Part shown: piece after piece, positions 24,896 through 38,520 of the stretch
Position numbering within the stretch: the stretch's first letter is position 1
Layout of the letters: each line of letters begins with the position of its first letter
Origin: Blasia pusilla
Taxonomy: Eukaryota; Marchantiophyta; Marchantiopsida; Blasiales
Direction of reading: 5' to 3'
Length of the DNA stretch: 64,000 bases
Assembly (NCBI GenBank): GCA_050084515.1
Contig: CM114272.1
Coordinates: 26,660,001-26,724,000 of the forward strand
Notes under the pieces: model-generated
The model's input: the letters and a program-made list of their open reading frames with translations, nothing else
What the model was told of the DNA's origin: nothing
Database searches by the model: none
Translations under genes and position numbers: made by a program

Positions 24896-26439
24896 AACTT
24901 AATGCCCCGCTCCTATTAGCAAAGCAATGAAGGCTTTCTTCGAAAACTCGGTGTTCGGAATGTTGATGTGGCGTGGCGTGAAAAGCGTCTTCGGCTCCGT
25001 TTGGAAGTCGGATGGATGGGTGTTTTTGGCGGTGACGTGGATGCTAGGTAGCTCGTGAGGTATGAATACGAGACTAATGATCGGATAGTGGTTTGTACCC
25101 AGGCGAGGCGCAGTTATGGTGGAGGAGGAGGGCACAGGAATGCCTTTCCGCAGTTTGGCGGCAGTAAGTAATGGAAGATAGAGTGTGCAGCAGAGAGTAC
25201 GTGTTGCATAAGGCAGGATGGGAGGGAGGGAGGGGGAGGACGGGGAGCGACAGGATTGACAGAAGGCAGAGGAGATGGTCACTGTGACACAGCCGAGCCA
25301 GGACTCAGGAGACAACGCTTTGGCTTCTTCTCGGTCGGGGCTCCTTCCTTGAAGCCTGCGATTGGTTGTGTGTTCTTTATTCGATTGTGCGGAGTCGCTT
25401 AAAATCTGTCCGTGCAAGTCTGATTTGCTCAGCTGATTCCGATCTGACGCAAGTTAGGAGGGAGGGAGAGAAAGAAAGAGAGAAATAAAAAGCGTACTGC
25501 AACGTTCCGTGTCCATATATTGTTACGGTGCAACTCAGTCAAGACTCCCGAGAGATTATGAGTCGAGCGCGAGAGTAGATGACGGTACTTCCAGGTTTAT
25601 CGTAGGTGAGTACTACTGAGTACTGGCAGCCCAGCCGCCCAGCTTGCCACACAACCCTGAGGCTCCACAGGGGCCCATGTGTTAAGTATGATACGAAATG
25701 ATGAGCCTACCAACTAGTGGCCGTTAGGTAAGGAGCCACGCTATTGGAACGCAAGATGGACTCAGACACACAGCGTAAAGAAAGGCAGAGAATCATCGAA
25801 CTACGACCGCAGGATTTCCAGCCGCACAATCGATGCTGGGTTGCTCAAGCAGTTCATAGTAGATTAGACCTCTTGAAATCTCGGTAGCAGCAGCAGCAGT
25901 TCCGAGATCCTCTCCCTTCTCGAACGACTCGTACCCGACCAACCACAGTTCGTTGCATAGACTCCAGCGACACGCAGACCGTCCTGTACATTGTCAATCA
26001 CGTCCATTATTATTGCACTCGGCTCCTATCTTGCATCGTTTCCGCACGCGCGTTGCAAATTAACTTGTCATAATTTCATTGCAACGACCTGCACTGCTAA
26101 CTCAACTCAGGAGACCACTTCAAAGGCAGCGACAACTACTATACGTACGTGGTATCCCTGTGCTCAACAGGGCCTGTTCCATCGTTGCAGTCGGTAAGAG
26201 TTAATTCTTTCTAAAGTGCATCTCATTAAATATCCGTTGTTTAATGGGCTCCTCGGTCGACCATTCTCCGGCCTTCTCTTTGCTCATCTCATCCTCTGGT
26301 GCGGACTCCGGAGATTGGATGTCATTATGGTTTCGGACCCGCACCTTCCTGCTTTATACACCGGAACTTTGTCTACTTCGTAGGAAAATTCCTACCGAGT
26401 TTTCGAACTCGCAACTACCTGTATATAGCCCGATAATAG
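24896..26439. other. GC-balanced island without recognised gene
   Basis: The composition resembles the 1.3-2.9 kb island. The longest frame is 172 codons on the minus strand (24899-25417), rich in Ser, Pro and Thr. It matches no family I know and shows no coding rhythm. Short palindromes lie at about 26380-26420. The island may be low-copy DNA. Function is unknown. Confidence 0.35.
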
Positions 26440-26660
26440 GTTATGCGAGTATTAGGGCCATTTAGTAGTCGTCATAATAATTCTTTAGGAGTTGCGGATA
26501 TTATTTTTGTTCTTGGTGAGTTTGGTGAATAGGGGAAATGTCCTTCCTCTATTGTGGTGAGGGTGAACAACCACTCTCATGGATGTGGGCAATATTTTTA
26601 CTCTTCTTGGAGGGAGGCTCCCCAAAGGAGGGGAGTCTAGGAAGGGAGAGGAGTCTGGCA
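26440..26660 (+). mobile_element. 5'-truncated LINE 3' tail
   Basis: The block at about 26455-26525 (GGGCCATTTAGTAGTCG and onwards) matches the LINE 3' end seen in copy A and at 6550 and 19510. The end point is approximate. Confidence 0.5.
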
Positions 26661-26739
26661 GCCTCTCCACATTGTTCCATACCATGTCTCTTCTACTGAA
26701 GTATCTTTTATTTTATTGCATGTCTTAGATTCTAAGTAT

Positions 26740-29700
26740 TATGGGGTTTCATGTAGTATGTGAATATTTTTCATGTAACTCCCCTCTCCTTTCATCCATC
26801 ATCCATATCATCCCTCCCTTCAAGTCCCCATTCCATAGAAGTGTCCTAATCCATTTTCTTCTCCATCCATTCCTTTTTTATGTATACCCTCGTAACCTTG
26901 TTTCCATTTATTTAGGTCCTTATTCCCCCCCCCATTCAGTCCTCACATCCTCAAATTTTCCACCATGCCATTTTTGTCTTTTGGAGGGAAATTGTGTTAA
27001 GAAGTCCTAAGTCGAGAAGGTAGTAGAGAGAATATCTTGGGTGGAACATTATCGTGGACGAGAAGAAAGTCGAGAGTCGAGTGTCATGATTGCTAGTTTA
27101 TAGGGGGAGGTATGCGATATTTTGGTGGGGGTTGCCTCTCAAGATTGATGGAGGGAGCATGTGCCCTTATTGGTGAGTTGCATCTATGCCTCAACCCACC
27201 CATGCCCCTTGTTTGGGGGCTTTGGGGTTATTTGGTCAAGATAATAATTGTCCTTGTTGTCCCAAATTCTTCACTTGATCAAGAATTTGGAACCATTTAG
27301 CGGCTAAAAATTTTGACTTTGATGTACTTGGACATGTCATCTCTCTAGATGACTATAGATGCTTTTTGGTGCTTCTTGCGTCGCCTCTTAAGTCATGGGA
27401 GTGGTTGAGATCTCACCTTGGTAACCTCACAGGTCTCTTTGAGAAGTGTTTTCCTTGTCTAAGGATATTCCATAGGATCCCCATTCTATTCAAGATGATC
27501 TTTGCCCTGCTTTTTTTTCTCCCTTATCTAGGATTGCACTTGACCTTACAGATGAGCTCTCATGATATCTACTACTTCTCCTTCCACGATGGTATCTATA
27601 CTTTATTCACAACATAAGAGATATTGCCCCAGTAGAGGCCTTTTGGAGGGAATGATTGGGGATCTCTTAAGAGTGAGTTTTTGGCTTGTGCCCCGGGTAG
27701 CACTTCACTTCTTTTCATGCCGATTGATATTTTAGGAGCCAACTTGCGATGTTGTAGGACGCTTGGATGTGCTTGTTAGTCCTCGAAAAACAAGATCTCT
27801 TGATTCAATGTACATGGCTCCAGTGAAATTTGATACTATCAATGCCCTCTTTAGGCTCCATCCTTGCCCAATGATCAACATCTTGGCTTTTACACATGAC
27901 TTCCACCTGAACATGATAATTTGTCTAGATTTATCCCTATTTGTTTGAGCAGTCAGATATTCTCCTAGGTTTGTCAAGTATGATGCACGAAAAACTTTGT
28001 GATTTCTTTTCTCTCAAGGAATCTGCTCATGGGTTTTTTTTTTGGTTGCTCTAGGTTGCCTCCCACCTAGCTCACAAGAGAGTTCCAACATCAATTACTA
28101 AAGTATCATGAGCCAATGATTTTTTTTGCTCTTAATGGAGAATGCATAGAATCTTCTGACTGAAATAAGTGAGGTGTTCTAGAGTTTGGTAAGTCGTACA
28201 ATTGTTAAAAAATTCATTGAGTCTTTCCAGTCACACTTGAGTCTACATCAATTTAGAGTAATCATGCCAACCGGTTGTGAGAGGGTTCCATTAGGTTTGA
28301 TATATATCTAGAGTGGGCGGTTCTCCCCAAGTTTGCATATGGAAAAAGTCTATGTCTGCGGACATATCCATGTCCGAGGATTTACATCCGTCCTATAGAA
28401 CGACTTGTCCATGTGGGTTCCATCTCCCCCTTCTTTCTCATCCGCCCAATTGCCTTCGTGATTGGCACATTCTCATTTCTTCGTCCTCCCACCTCCACTC
28501 CCTCCCCCTTTATTGCCTCGCCCGCCCTTGCCCTGCCTTTTTCCATAAACTATAAGTGTGAGCCCCACCTTTTGCAATCCATGTCTGTAAACATGTCCAA
28601 AATTATCCATCCATGTGCGTCCTAGGAATGGAATTTTCCATTTTTGTGCAACCATAGTCCTCCAAGGGATTATGGAGGACGCCTTCAACTCAATGTCTCA
28701 AGCGTCTATCTTCTCGGAGTTGTGGAATGCCGATGATCCCATCATGAGCCTCATTTCCTTTGTGAGGAATTTTTGTAAGGCCCCTTTTCTCCTTTATTTC
28801 CAAATGGTCAGCTAAAGGAGGAGGTCATGATTATGGATTATGCTATCAATACTTATCAAGGTAATCCCCTAGGTGGAGCTCTTTCTGCGCTTTAAGTAGC
28901 TCATTATCTAGCGGTTCTCTTTACAATGGAAGCTTTTTTGGGTTGTAGTTTCCCCTTACTGGAAAATACTACTCATATTTTTGGCCTTGGATATCTCGTG
29001 GTCCTTGCGTTCTACAACTTGACTGCTTAGTTAGCACATGTCGGCCTAGTGGTGAAGATGGGAAAGTGCAAGACACAGTCTCCATCAGGATTATCCAATG
29101 ATGTTAATCTACTTGATAGATTCATGATAATTATGGGAAGTCTATTTATCTTGGAAGTTTTAGTCATAAGTGATGACTTTGTCTCGAGTTTTGTGGTGGC
29201 GACACTTACAAAGGATTTGCTCCATTCTCATGAGCTCACAAGGATTAATGATCCTTGAGTGGCTTTTGGCATTCTTTCCTCTTGTTTTTCTAGATCATGT
29301 GGTTATTTCATTCAAAATTTCTGGATGTTCGGCTATCTCTCTACCCTTCTTAATTAGTTTGTTTGATAGAAATATCCTACAAGTTTTTGGGAATCTATTA
29401 GGACTTGGCTCTTGTAAGTGTTCCATGGGGGAGGTAGCTCTTAAAAAATCTTCTTGGTCGATTAACTTTGGAGGGCTAGGTTTTCTCTTGAATGAGTCAA
29501 TGCCCCCCTCAAATTTTTTAGGGAATAGGGCCCTTGGAGCACCTCTTCTTTGCTCTAGGTTGCTTGTTAGAGATAGACCAATACTTTTACATGTATACAA
29601 TATGTATTACAGGTGGAAGAGATCTCCTTCCCACTATAGTCCTCCCTTAGAGCGTGTAGATATTCCCTTCTAGAAGAGGCTACATGAGTATTCCCCACTT

Positions 29701-30660
29701 TCTCCTCCTTAGTTACCTCTGGCCAATCTAGGTTCCAATCTTCTTTGATGGAAGCCCACTTTGAGGAAGTTTTTAGAGGCACTATGTTTGATGGGGGTCT
29801 TCTCATGGACGAGCTCATGAAAATTCAGGCCGTCCTTTGCTATTGCTCCACAAAGGGAGCATGCTTTTGTTTCATGCATTTGTACTTACATACACCAAAG
29901 CAATGTGATTCTTTCAAGGCCTTCCCCAACCATTTGTAGTTGGTTCGACATATTGTGAGTATTGACAAAGCTTGAATTCTATTGGTATGCATTTGAAACA
30001 ATGTTTTTTCTCGGGGTCAGGGGATTGCCATTCATGATGCTATGCATTGCTCATGAGAGTGGCTTCCACAAATAGAGAGAGTAGCATTTCTCCGTGTGGG
30101 ATTCCCTTATTCATGTTGATTTGTATATGATATTGAAGGTTGAGGTGGTGGCGGCGAATGTTGTAAGTCAAAATCCAATGCAAAATATGGGCACACGTTG
30201 TGGCACAAGGAAGATTTCAAGAGGGGGTCGTGAAGGCCGCGAAGAGGCCCAAATTTTCTTCACAAAGGATATTGAAGCACCACCCCAACCATAGATATAT
30301 ATTGGGCGGGGCTATGGGAGAGAGGTTAGACTCGTTCCTCATGGATTATGCTCATCATCTCTTCATTTGAGAAATGGGCTATCTATAGCTATTGCACTTC
30401 TACATTTTAGACAACGGGTCTATATAGTTTTAATTGGAGCGTACCCAATCCAATGGGATTTTAAGGTGGGCACAAGTTGTTCGGAGATGCCACTACTAGA
30501 GGCCATTGTAGTGATAGTCATGTTTCTCTAGGTATTGTTCATATCATCTCTTCTATGACCTAGGTTTTCTCAACTCTCTAAGTCCCCCTTTATTTATACT
30601 CCCCATGGGTTCTCCCATCTCTTTTTATTCAATTGTTGTTTTTCCCTTTGTCAAAGGTCA
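26740..30660 (+). mobile_element. LINE-like retroelement, copy B, decayed, with nested MITE
   Basis: This is the longest LINE copy in the window. Its 5' part (27000-27600) matches copy A (minus, 5690-5040), and the RT region continues at 28660-29650. The frame 29170-29673 keeps the RT thumb in one piece, including LLCSRLLVRDRP at the position where copy A has a stop. The C-terminal domain follows at about 30000-30530 with frame breaks, and then the 3' tail. The sequence is much more AT-rich than copy A. A MITE interrupts it at about 28327-28655. Both limits are approximate. Confidence 0.7.
28327..28655. mobile_element. hAT-type MITE inserted in LINE copy B
   Basis: The left end is CCAAGTTTGCA and the right end carries TTTTTGTGCAACCAT, the complement of the family terminus. 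Flanks GGTTCTCC (28319-28326) and AGTCCTCC (28656-28663) agree in 6 of 8 bases and fit a decayed target duplication. LINE homology resumes right after it. Confidence 0.7.
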
Positions 30661-31399
30661 TGGTCCTACATCTTGGTAACTTCCTTTGCTTGGGGGTGAG
30701 GTTTAATATGATGATGTGTATTCTCTCTTTTGAAAAATTGAAGTGGCCCTTATAGGTTGTGTTAGTGGGGAGCCATGGCGCCTTGGGCAGTACTTTTTAA
30801 TGTGTCTTGTGGCACATTTGGAGGGGATTTGATGTTGATGTTGATATGGTGCTTATGGCGCCAATTACAAGATGGAGGGTGTCCTCTTTTTTGAGGCTTT
30901 GCTCTCATTCACTTACACTTGGATTAAAATGAGAGTACATATGTACTCTAAGTTTTTGATGACCTTCTAAAAATGGGTAATATGTACACACATGCCACCA
31001 TGGAGTGGTTTAGAGAGGGACATACTCTTAAAAAAATTTATTTTGGAGGTCATCTTCTTTAGATTGTACATTTGTTGGTATCTGTGATATCGTGTAATTA
31101 TGTTGTTGTATTGAGATTGGATTCTTTTTTAGTAAGAGTGGACTGGGATTGAACAAAGATCACATATTCATATTTGATTGTAGATTGTTTCATGAGTCTT
31201 TGTTGTTATTGGAATGCATATATTGCATGGATGTTGAGCCATATTAGGGGTGGATGTTGTGCTAGCATATTCCAAATCTTCTTTCCATTTTGGATCATTT
31301 CTGACTTTTGAGTGTCCATCTGAAGATTCTAACTTTTGAGTGTCTATGTGAAGATTGATTTTGTATTGGATTAAATTCACTTGTGCATATGTATATGTG
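30661..31399. other. Intergenic DNA, nothing recognised
   Basis: AT-rich sequence after LINE copy B, with no recognisable coding region. Confidence 0.4.
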
Positions 31400-33400
31400 C
31401 TAGAATTCATAATATAGATGGATTTTAACCAGACGTTAATGACATCCGATATAGTTGGGTACGGATATGTAGTAGCACAACTCGCGAAGCGAACAATGGC
31501 CATGGGTGAGACATGCAAAGCATCATGTTGGCCCACACGCAGTGCAAACCTAAAACCGAACTACAAATGCCGTCCCAATGAGATGAAGCCATCTATGGTC
31601 CTCCTCCCAAGTCCCGTTCATGTTGAAAGGCTACCTCCATTAGCACGCGCTCCGTAAAACTCGAGTAAACTAGGAAGAAAATGTGGACCTCATACAAAGA
31701 TGGTTATGAAAAACGCTAGGACGTGGAATCTTTAGTCTTGTTCCGTCGTGGCCATTTTCTCACCCATATCGTTCGTGCCACTTTTATCTTGGGTTTGATC
31801 ACCCAGGTCCCGCTTGATGAAATGACTCAGCGAGTACGAGGGCAGGTAGCTAACAGTGATTGGCATTCACAAAGCAACCTGGGTTAAAGTAGAAGAATAT
31901 GCTGATGACGCCATAAACATTCATTAGCTTTGTTTTGTTTAGTTGAGAGTGGATAAATGCCTACTAAAGCATATGTTGTACGTGAGAATCTGCTTACCTG
32001 TTTGAGGTCTGTCATGGTACTTATTCATCAACAGTGCCAAGAGTACTGTAGCTATCTGACATTGTTCATCATTGTGATGATGTGATAAAAGACCCGTCTT
32101 AGTTGCTCCAGGTTGATCAACAAGTTAACACGACGGACTCAGGTTTGCATGTACCGGGAAAATACCGTTCATGCAAACCAGCAACTGTACTGGAGTAACT
32201 GAAACATAAATATCCTCCATACATCCAGATCCCCCTCTACGACTTTATGAGGAAATAACCGAGGTAGCGAATGCAGATGTACCTTGGTTGGAATTCCGAG
32301 CGAGTGTGAGTCTGTATGACATTAGGCGTTACCATTTGTAGAACCGGTTCACTACTTTTTAGGTTGTAGGTAACGACAGGAGCTGTAAGACTTTCCTCAT
32401 ATTCCAGGGCCTTCGCGCAGCCTGTCGAGTTCTCACGTCAGCATACATTTAAGTCAGAATCATAATGGTTCAGAACGCTACCGACGCTTACCCGGCTCCT
32501 TACATGCACCTGTGCATGTCATGTGCAAGCAACAACTACGAGCGGCTGAGCGTCACATTCTGGTGGTAATCTAAGAGCGAGCGAGGGGCTTAGCAAGTCG
32601 CATTCATGAAACTCCAACTCGACCATTGTAGGATGCGTTTAAGGTACGCGAAACAGATGATGCACACACTCGCAAAGCCAACAACGATTGCGCGGAATAT
32701 TTCATAGCATCTCTAAACTGCGGAGGAAAGCTCAGAAGAAGATCACTCGAGAACATTCGTTATCCAACACGATTTCATGCAACAAATGTTATTCCGTATC
32801 CCCTTCATCCGATGCTTCCAATCTCCGCTGCTCCTTATCCGATAATCTAAGAATCCGATGCTTCTAATTTCTGGTTCCTGTCATTTGGACATGAGAAAAT
32901 TGCACACGACGCGAACCTCCAACTATCGGCCTAGGCTTTCGCGTGGTCGGTCACATGGTTTGAAAGCCTAAGCCGAATTCGTTGCGAACCTCGAACCATC
33001 GGCGAGCCTCAAACCCCTGACAACAAAAAATATTTTTCCCGACGCACCCTTGACTCTGTCGTCCCTTGCAGGTGGACTCCCGTAGCAAGCGAGCCGGGAG
33101 AATCTTCGGGATTGCTACGAAAACGTGGGAAACTTCCGGACACCGAAGAAGATCAAGTTTCATCTAAGTGAAACTTAAGAAGAAAAAGTGTGGGGTACTT
33201 CACCAATGAAAAGTCAAATAATTGGATGAGTAAATAATTGCTAAAAAAAAACAATTGGGGATGCCGCGGGTATGGGATCGTCGTAGGGTCGGACATCTTC
33301 ATCCGTAATTTGGTATATGGTCGAATATCGGGGTAGGGGTATTGTCGGAGGTCGACGTTCACCTCTTACGGCCGGATGTTCAAGACTAATATCTGTGTAT
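31400..33400. other. GC-balanced island without recognised gene
   Basis: About 2 kb of roughly even composition with only short frames (at most 79 codons) on both strands. No family was recognised and there is no repeat similarity within the window. It could be low-copy intergenic or promoter DNA. Confidence 0.35.
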
Positions 33401-34183
33401 TTAACTCACATGCCCTAGAAATCAAGGAATCTAACAATATTGAATTTCCTCAAACATAAATGGATGTCGTTCCTATTTTATGGTCAAAGGCTTGAGAGAT
33501 GTCAAAACATTTATGTCCTCCATGGCCTATTTTATCTTATGGAGTGTCCACAATTCCAATTCACTCTACTACTGGAATGTTTTTTTCTTAGGTTCGAATT
33601 GATATGATATTTTCTGAAATAATTATGATTTTTGAAATATAATGATAGGTTTGCATATACATAAAGTCAAGAAAATTAAGGTAAAATATCATGTATATAT
33701 AGGTTAACCAAAATATAAATTTTAAAATAGTCAGAACATAGATTTAATTTTTACGGCCGCTACAAGTAATTCTTTTTGTTCCCTTCCTACAACCTATCCA
33801 TGTCTACTCCAACAAGCATCTCTTCTCGTAAGAGTGATTCTGATTGGGTTACTCATTTCTTCGTCTTTGTGGGAAAGAGGCTCTAAAAGAGTCCTGACAC
33901 TCGTTGTTACTTATAACTTTGAGAATTAAAAAAAAAAGAGGACATTTGTCCCACTATGGTACTCCTAGTTCCAAGAGATTGGCTCTACTTATTAGTGTAG
34001 AAGAGACATAGATAAATAGGATAGGGAGGGGATGGAATGGTGTCTAATTAATTTTCTTTTGCAAATAAAGGGGATTGAGGGGATAAGGATGCTGGGAAAG
34101 AATGAAGTTTTTTTTTTCCAAATAGCTTAGTAACTTAAATTCATAATAAGATGTAAAATTTTATTAAGTGCCAGAAAAACAAA

Positions 34184-34189
<6 letters not shown>
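33401..34189. other. AT-rich intergenic DNA
   Basis: No gene, motif or repeat recognised apart from the CT run that follows. Confidence 0.4.

Positions 34190-34240
<51 letters not shown>
34190..34240. repeat. (CT)n microsatellite
   Basis: About 25 uninterrupted CT units. Confidence 0.95.
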
Positions 34241-34244
<4 letters not shown>

Positions 34245-34463
34245 AAGGGTGGGAGCAACCTGCCAACCCCTCTATGCCCCACTACGCCCCCCACAACCGC
34301 TACACCCCATCTTCGTGTTATGTATGTCTTTTATTCTAGATTTTTTGGACTCAAGATTTGTAGTTTTCAACAAAGTGAGGTCTTCTTACTACGTGGGCGT
34401 GGCATCTTAAGGAGGCACGGGCTCGATGTAGATTCATTATAGGGATTTGTGGTGCTCTATGAG

Positions 34464-34733
34464 CAAGGTTGCATGAAGAAAAAGTCCGTGTCCATGTCCG
34501 TGGAGTTACGTCCTATAGAAGGACTTGTCCATGTGGGCCATATATACCCCTTCTTTGTCATCTCCTCACTTGCCTTTGTGATCCAGATTGTCTCCTTTCT
34601 TCCTCCTCCCACCTCCACTCCCTCCCCCTTTATTGCCCCGCCCGCCCTTGCCATGGCTTCTAAGTGGGGACCTCGCCTTTTGCAATCCATGTCCATTGAG
34701 ATGTCCAAACTTGTTCGTTTTTGTGCAATCATG
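34464..34733. mobile_element. hAT-type MITE (270 bp)
   Basis: The left terminus is CAAGGTTGCATG and the right terminus is the inverted form ending GCAATCATG. An exact 8-bp target duplication TCTATGAG flanks it (34456-34463 and 34734-34741). The interior is pyrimidine-rich on this strand and matches the copy at 28327. The 8-bp duplication and CA-starting termini fit the hAT superfamily. Confidence 0.9.
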
Positions 34734-34959
34734 TCTATGAGCGGATTTTTTGTGTGATAGGATTAGATCAATAGAGAAAGTTTACAATGTTGTTTTCTTG
34801 CATAATATCTATGAAGCAACTAGATTGTGAGCTCTCATGGATGTAGCTTCTAGGCTATAAGTAAATCACATAAGTTGCTTGTAGAATGTATGATTTCTCT
34901 ATCATAGTATAGATTGAGGACATGCCTTAATCATATTTTCCTTAAAGATTGGTATTATA

Positions 34960-35590
34960 GCACATGTTGGAGGTAGGACGTAACAAAAAGTTCGCAACAA
35001 AGATCTCCAATGCAAAATTTGAAAATAAGATTTTTCTTTTTGGATTATGGTTGTTGAAAGTGAGAGATCTCTTTATGCAACAAGGACTATATAAGGCAAT
35101 GAGGAAGAGCTCCACAACAAAGAAACTCAAGTAGAGCAGGAAGAAATGAGATTAGGGGTTATGAGCACGATTTGATTGTCTTGCAAATGAGGTGTTGTTG
35201 AGTGTGTTGTATAATGTGATGAATAAGAACTCAACACTAATTTTTTTGTCGAAGCTAGAGATCTTGTGTGTGAAAAAAATATTGCAAAATAGAATTTTGG
35301 AAGAAAAAATTGTATATTCTATTTATGAAGAAGGGCACTAATCTCATAGAACACATGAACATCTTCAACAAGATACTCTTCAAGTTATCCAATATCTATG
35401 TAAAACTACTTACTAGAGGATAAGGATAAAGCCTTGAGCTCGTTGGCTTCATTTCTCTCATCACTTGAGCATGTGGTTATGACCCTATTGTCTAAAAAGA
35501 ATACGATGAGCTTGAGGAAGTCATTACAATCTTGTTGTTAAATAAGATGAGAAGAAACCCTAGAAATTAGGACAAACAATTATACACCTC
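34960..35590 (+). pseudogene. Ty1/copia gag remnant
   Basis: Across several frames the plus strand reads like the gag of Ty1/copia elements. It shows an LWLLKVRDLFMQQGLYKAM block at about 35040-35100, an ANEVLLSVLYNVM-like block at about 35185-35225, and an ELEEVITILLLNKMRRNPRN-like end near 35510-35565. Gag would form the particle that packages element RNA. The frame is broken by many stops and the DNA is strongly AT-shifted. No protease, RT or LTR was recognised around it. Confidence 0.6.
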
Positions 35591-36611
35591 AATTGCTAGA
35601 GGAGCATGAGTGGAAATGGGGCATAATGAGGAAAAGATAGATGTCAAGTTTTATTAAATAATTATCAAGTGGTTGGTGTTCTTGAGGAAGGCATTGCAAT
35701 TTTCTGTTTATATATCCCCTTGGAAGTATTTTGGATGATGACGGTCGAAGGCAAGATCCATAGCCCCCCCCCTTGAAGGATAGCCTTTCTTGCAAGGAAA
35801 GGTCTTCATCTTTGACTCATGTTTCTTGTCTCAACATTCCTTGGGCTTCGGATTACTGGAACTTCTATTTTTTGAATCTCTCTTTGCTCGTGTTTGTATT
35901 GCAAAGACAACTTGTTAGTCTTTAGTAGGCCACTCTGAAGGCGTGTTTGGTGTTGTGGATGCAAGTTATGCAAAGTGGACTCCCTTGGTTAATGGGCAAC
36001 TCTTGGTCCACCTTCAAAAACTCCATTCTTATCTCATTCGCATGTTTTGTCCTTGGTGGTGGATGGGGACATATTTGATGAATAACTTTGGAATTTTGGA
36101 TTCTAGCCATTAATATTCCACCACGTTATGCTTGCACTTTTTATAGTTTCCCCATAGTGGGTTCAACCCTACTAGTCTTTTGGATTAGGGAATTATTTGG
36201 CTCAATGATCCATTGTCTCATAGTTACATCCTCCTTGCTTGATTAGTGTCGTAAAGGTACCTGATCCCATCATTTTCTGAAGAGCTTTTGCTCTCCAAAC
36301 TCTAGGGGGTTTTAGCAAGGTCTCCACCTTCAAGGTTGGGATGGTGGATGGATTGATTGGATTGCATAACATCCTTTCCATTGGTCTACTTCCAACCACT
36401 CTTATTGATTAGTACCATCATTGTACACCCTAGATCTGCTATGGGGGTCTCCCTACAAAACCAACTAGATCTTGAGGTACTAAAATTGGTACGCTAGATC
36501 TTCAATACTAGTCCTTAATAAGGCTTCCTTCGCCTTCTTCAAGGGGCTCTATGAGGATCAAGTTACTCAATGAATTTCATTCCCTTCCACATCCTTCCGC
36601 CAACAAATTTT
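35591..36611. other. AT-rich DNA, nothing recognised
   Basis: No coding signal found. It may hold further decayed copia sequence downstream of the gag remnant. Confidence 0.35.
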
Positions 36612-37488
36612 TTGTGACCCTCATAACCAAACAAGAGGCAAGCAAAATATTAGAACTCTAACATGCTTACGCTAGGATGGTTTGCGCTTTGGAGAGGTCT
36701 CAAGAAGAGATAAGTCAGGAAACACAAGTGCGAGACGCGAACGAGGCTAGCATTTCAAATGTTTCATGCGTTTATGGTCACGACTAAGGAAACCGGAACC
36801 AAACATGAATCCAGATTTGAGAGGAGTCTAGCCTAGGATGAGGCATGGCGAAAGGTGAGAACCGGATTTGGAATTGTGACTATCGTCTGGAGTTTTTGAC
36901 TATATTTTGGACCATAACTTTTAGTTCCAAGATGCGTTTGGGACAAATAAGGTGGCGTTGGAAAGCTTATGCAAATTTAGTTCCAATGAATTAAAGATCT
37001 TGACAAACGCAAGAGCATAGGTGGAAATATTTGCTAAAAACGACTATATAGGGAGTCGGGTTGAGGGCCTCTTGACCAAAGTGAGCCCGAGTGTCTCTTC
37101 CCCAAAGGTAGGAGGAGGGAGGGGATCCTTAGAAGGTCTCCAAGGGTGCTTGGAACTTGAACCCCACTTTGGGGCATGGTGGGGCGACTCAAGGGCACAG
37201 AATGGATCAAGAATTTTGGCGTTGGGATGTGAAATCCGAACTAAGTCCAATAGAGTGGATTTTGGAGGTCCTTATTGGATTCCAATTGGCCACTCATTTA
37301 GTTGAGTCTTGGTTTGGGGCTCATGGAAGGTCCATTAGATTATTGGGACCGTTAGGCACGCACACGTTATTTTAAGTGCCTAGACTTAAAATAACTAGAA
37401 AGTGTGTCCCAAGTCTCAAAAGACTTGCATATATTGGGAAGCTAGGAGGGAAGGTTCAGCTTGATGAGATGGTTGAGTTGAGATATCA
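36612..37488 (+). repeat. Chromovirus-type LTR fragment
   Basis: Similar by eye, over most of its length, to the 3' LTR at 18530-19490, starting with the GTGACCCTCATAACC form. It is more decayed and is cut off at about 37488, where another gypsy LTR fragment begins. Confidence 0.65.
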
Positions 37489-38520
37489 AAACTTTTTAGG
37501 ATAGATCAGAGAGATCTAGTAGAGTGCCTTTGCAAATAGAGGAGGACAGGCTTAGGAGGTCGAGGATTACGTGCTCAGGTCCTGCTAAACCTGAGAGAGC
37601 AGGTTTTCCCTTCGTTTCGGCTCATTTGGAGCCATATAGAGAAACTTACTATTTTGGGTAAGTTTCCATGTTTGGTAGAGTTTACTTTGCACTTTGGGAA
37701 GTGGCCCTTGACCCGCTAAAATAGGTCAAGAGCCAAGGAGGTGACTTGCGAGCATAGGTTACTGAGGAGAGAGCTTGGGAGAGGGAAGGAGGTATACCTC
37801 AAGGAGAGAGAGCTTGAGAGCTCATTATCTCTTTGTTGAACATATTGGCATGAGGCGGCGCAGCTATGGTCTTGCTTGCCTTGTGAGTGTAACCCAAGCC
37901 TCTCATTAGGAGAGTGGGTTTGGTTTGACATTGAGAGACACATGTGAGAGTGCACACATTTGAGAGCTATGATGTTGAGAGAGAATGAATATGATTTACA
38001 AAGAGAGAATGCTGAGTGAGAGAGCTTAATAGGGGAGCTTGTTAGTCACTCACTGGTTTTGCAGGTTGGCGATCGTATTCCCCATTCAGCGATTCATGGG
38101 AGTGCTCACCGGAGCAAGAGCTGCTCACTTTTGATGTTTCCTTTGCCGATTTTTCGTGTGAAAGAGTGGCGCACGGAAGCGCTGCCCAATTGTTTATAGG
38201 GATTGAGTATGGGGGCGGTTTGCCCCATGCCGGTTCTCTCAAGAGCACCATGTAGGTTTTTGGTTTGTATTTTCACAGGTTTTACATTTTCATTGGGAGA
38301 AATCAGCGTGGAAGCGCTGCCAAATTTTACGTAGGAGAAAGAGACGTTGGGCTCCGCGACAATCCTCTTCAGTTTTCGGTGGAAAATCAAATGGAGAAAC
38401 CAATTGATGAGGTCGTAGTTCAGGAATTGGTGTACGCTGCTAAAGAAATGGTGCATAATTTGGAGATTGAAGCACGGAATTATGATCATTTTTGTTGGGC
38501 TGCCATAGCCATCGTTCCAA

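Noticed and set aside
24899-25417. 172-codon minus-strand frame
   Set aside because: No family, motif or convincing coding rhythm was recognised. It may be a chance frame in GC-balanced DNA.
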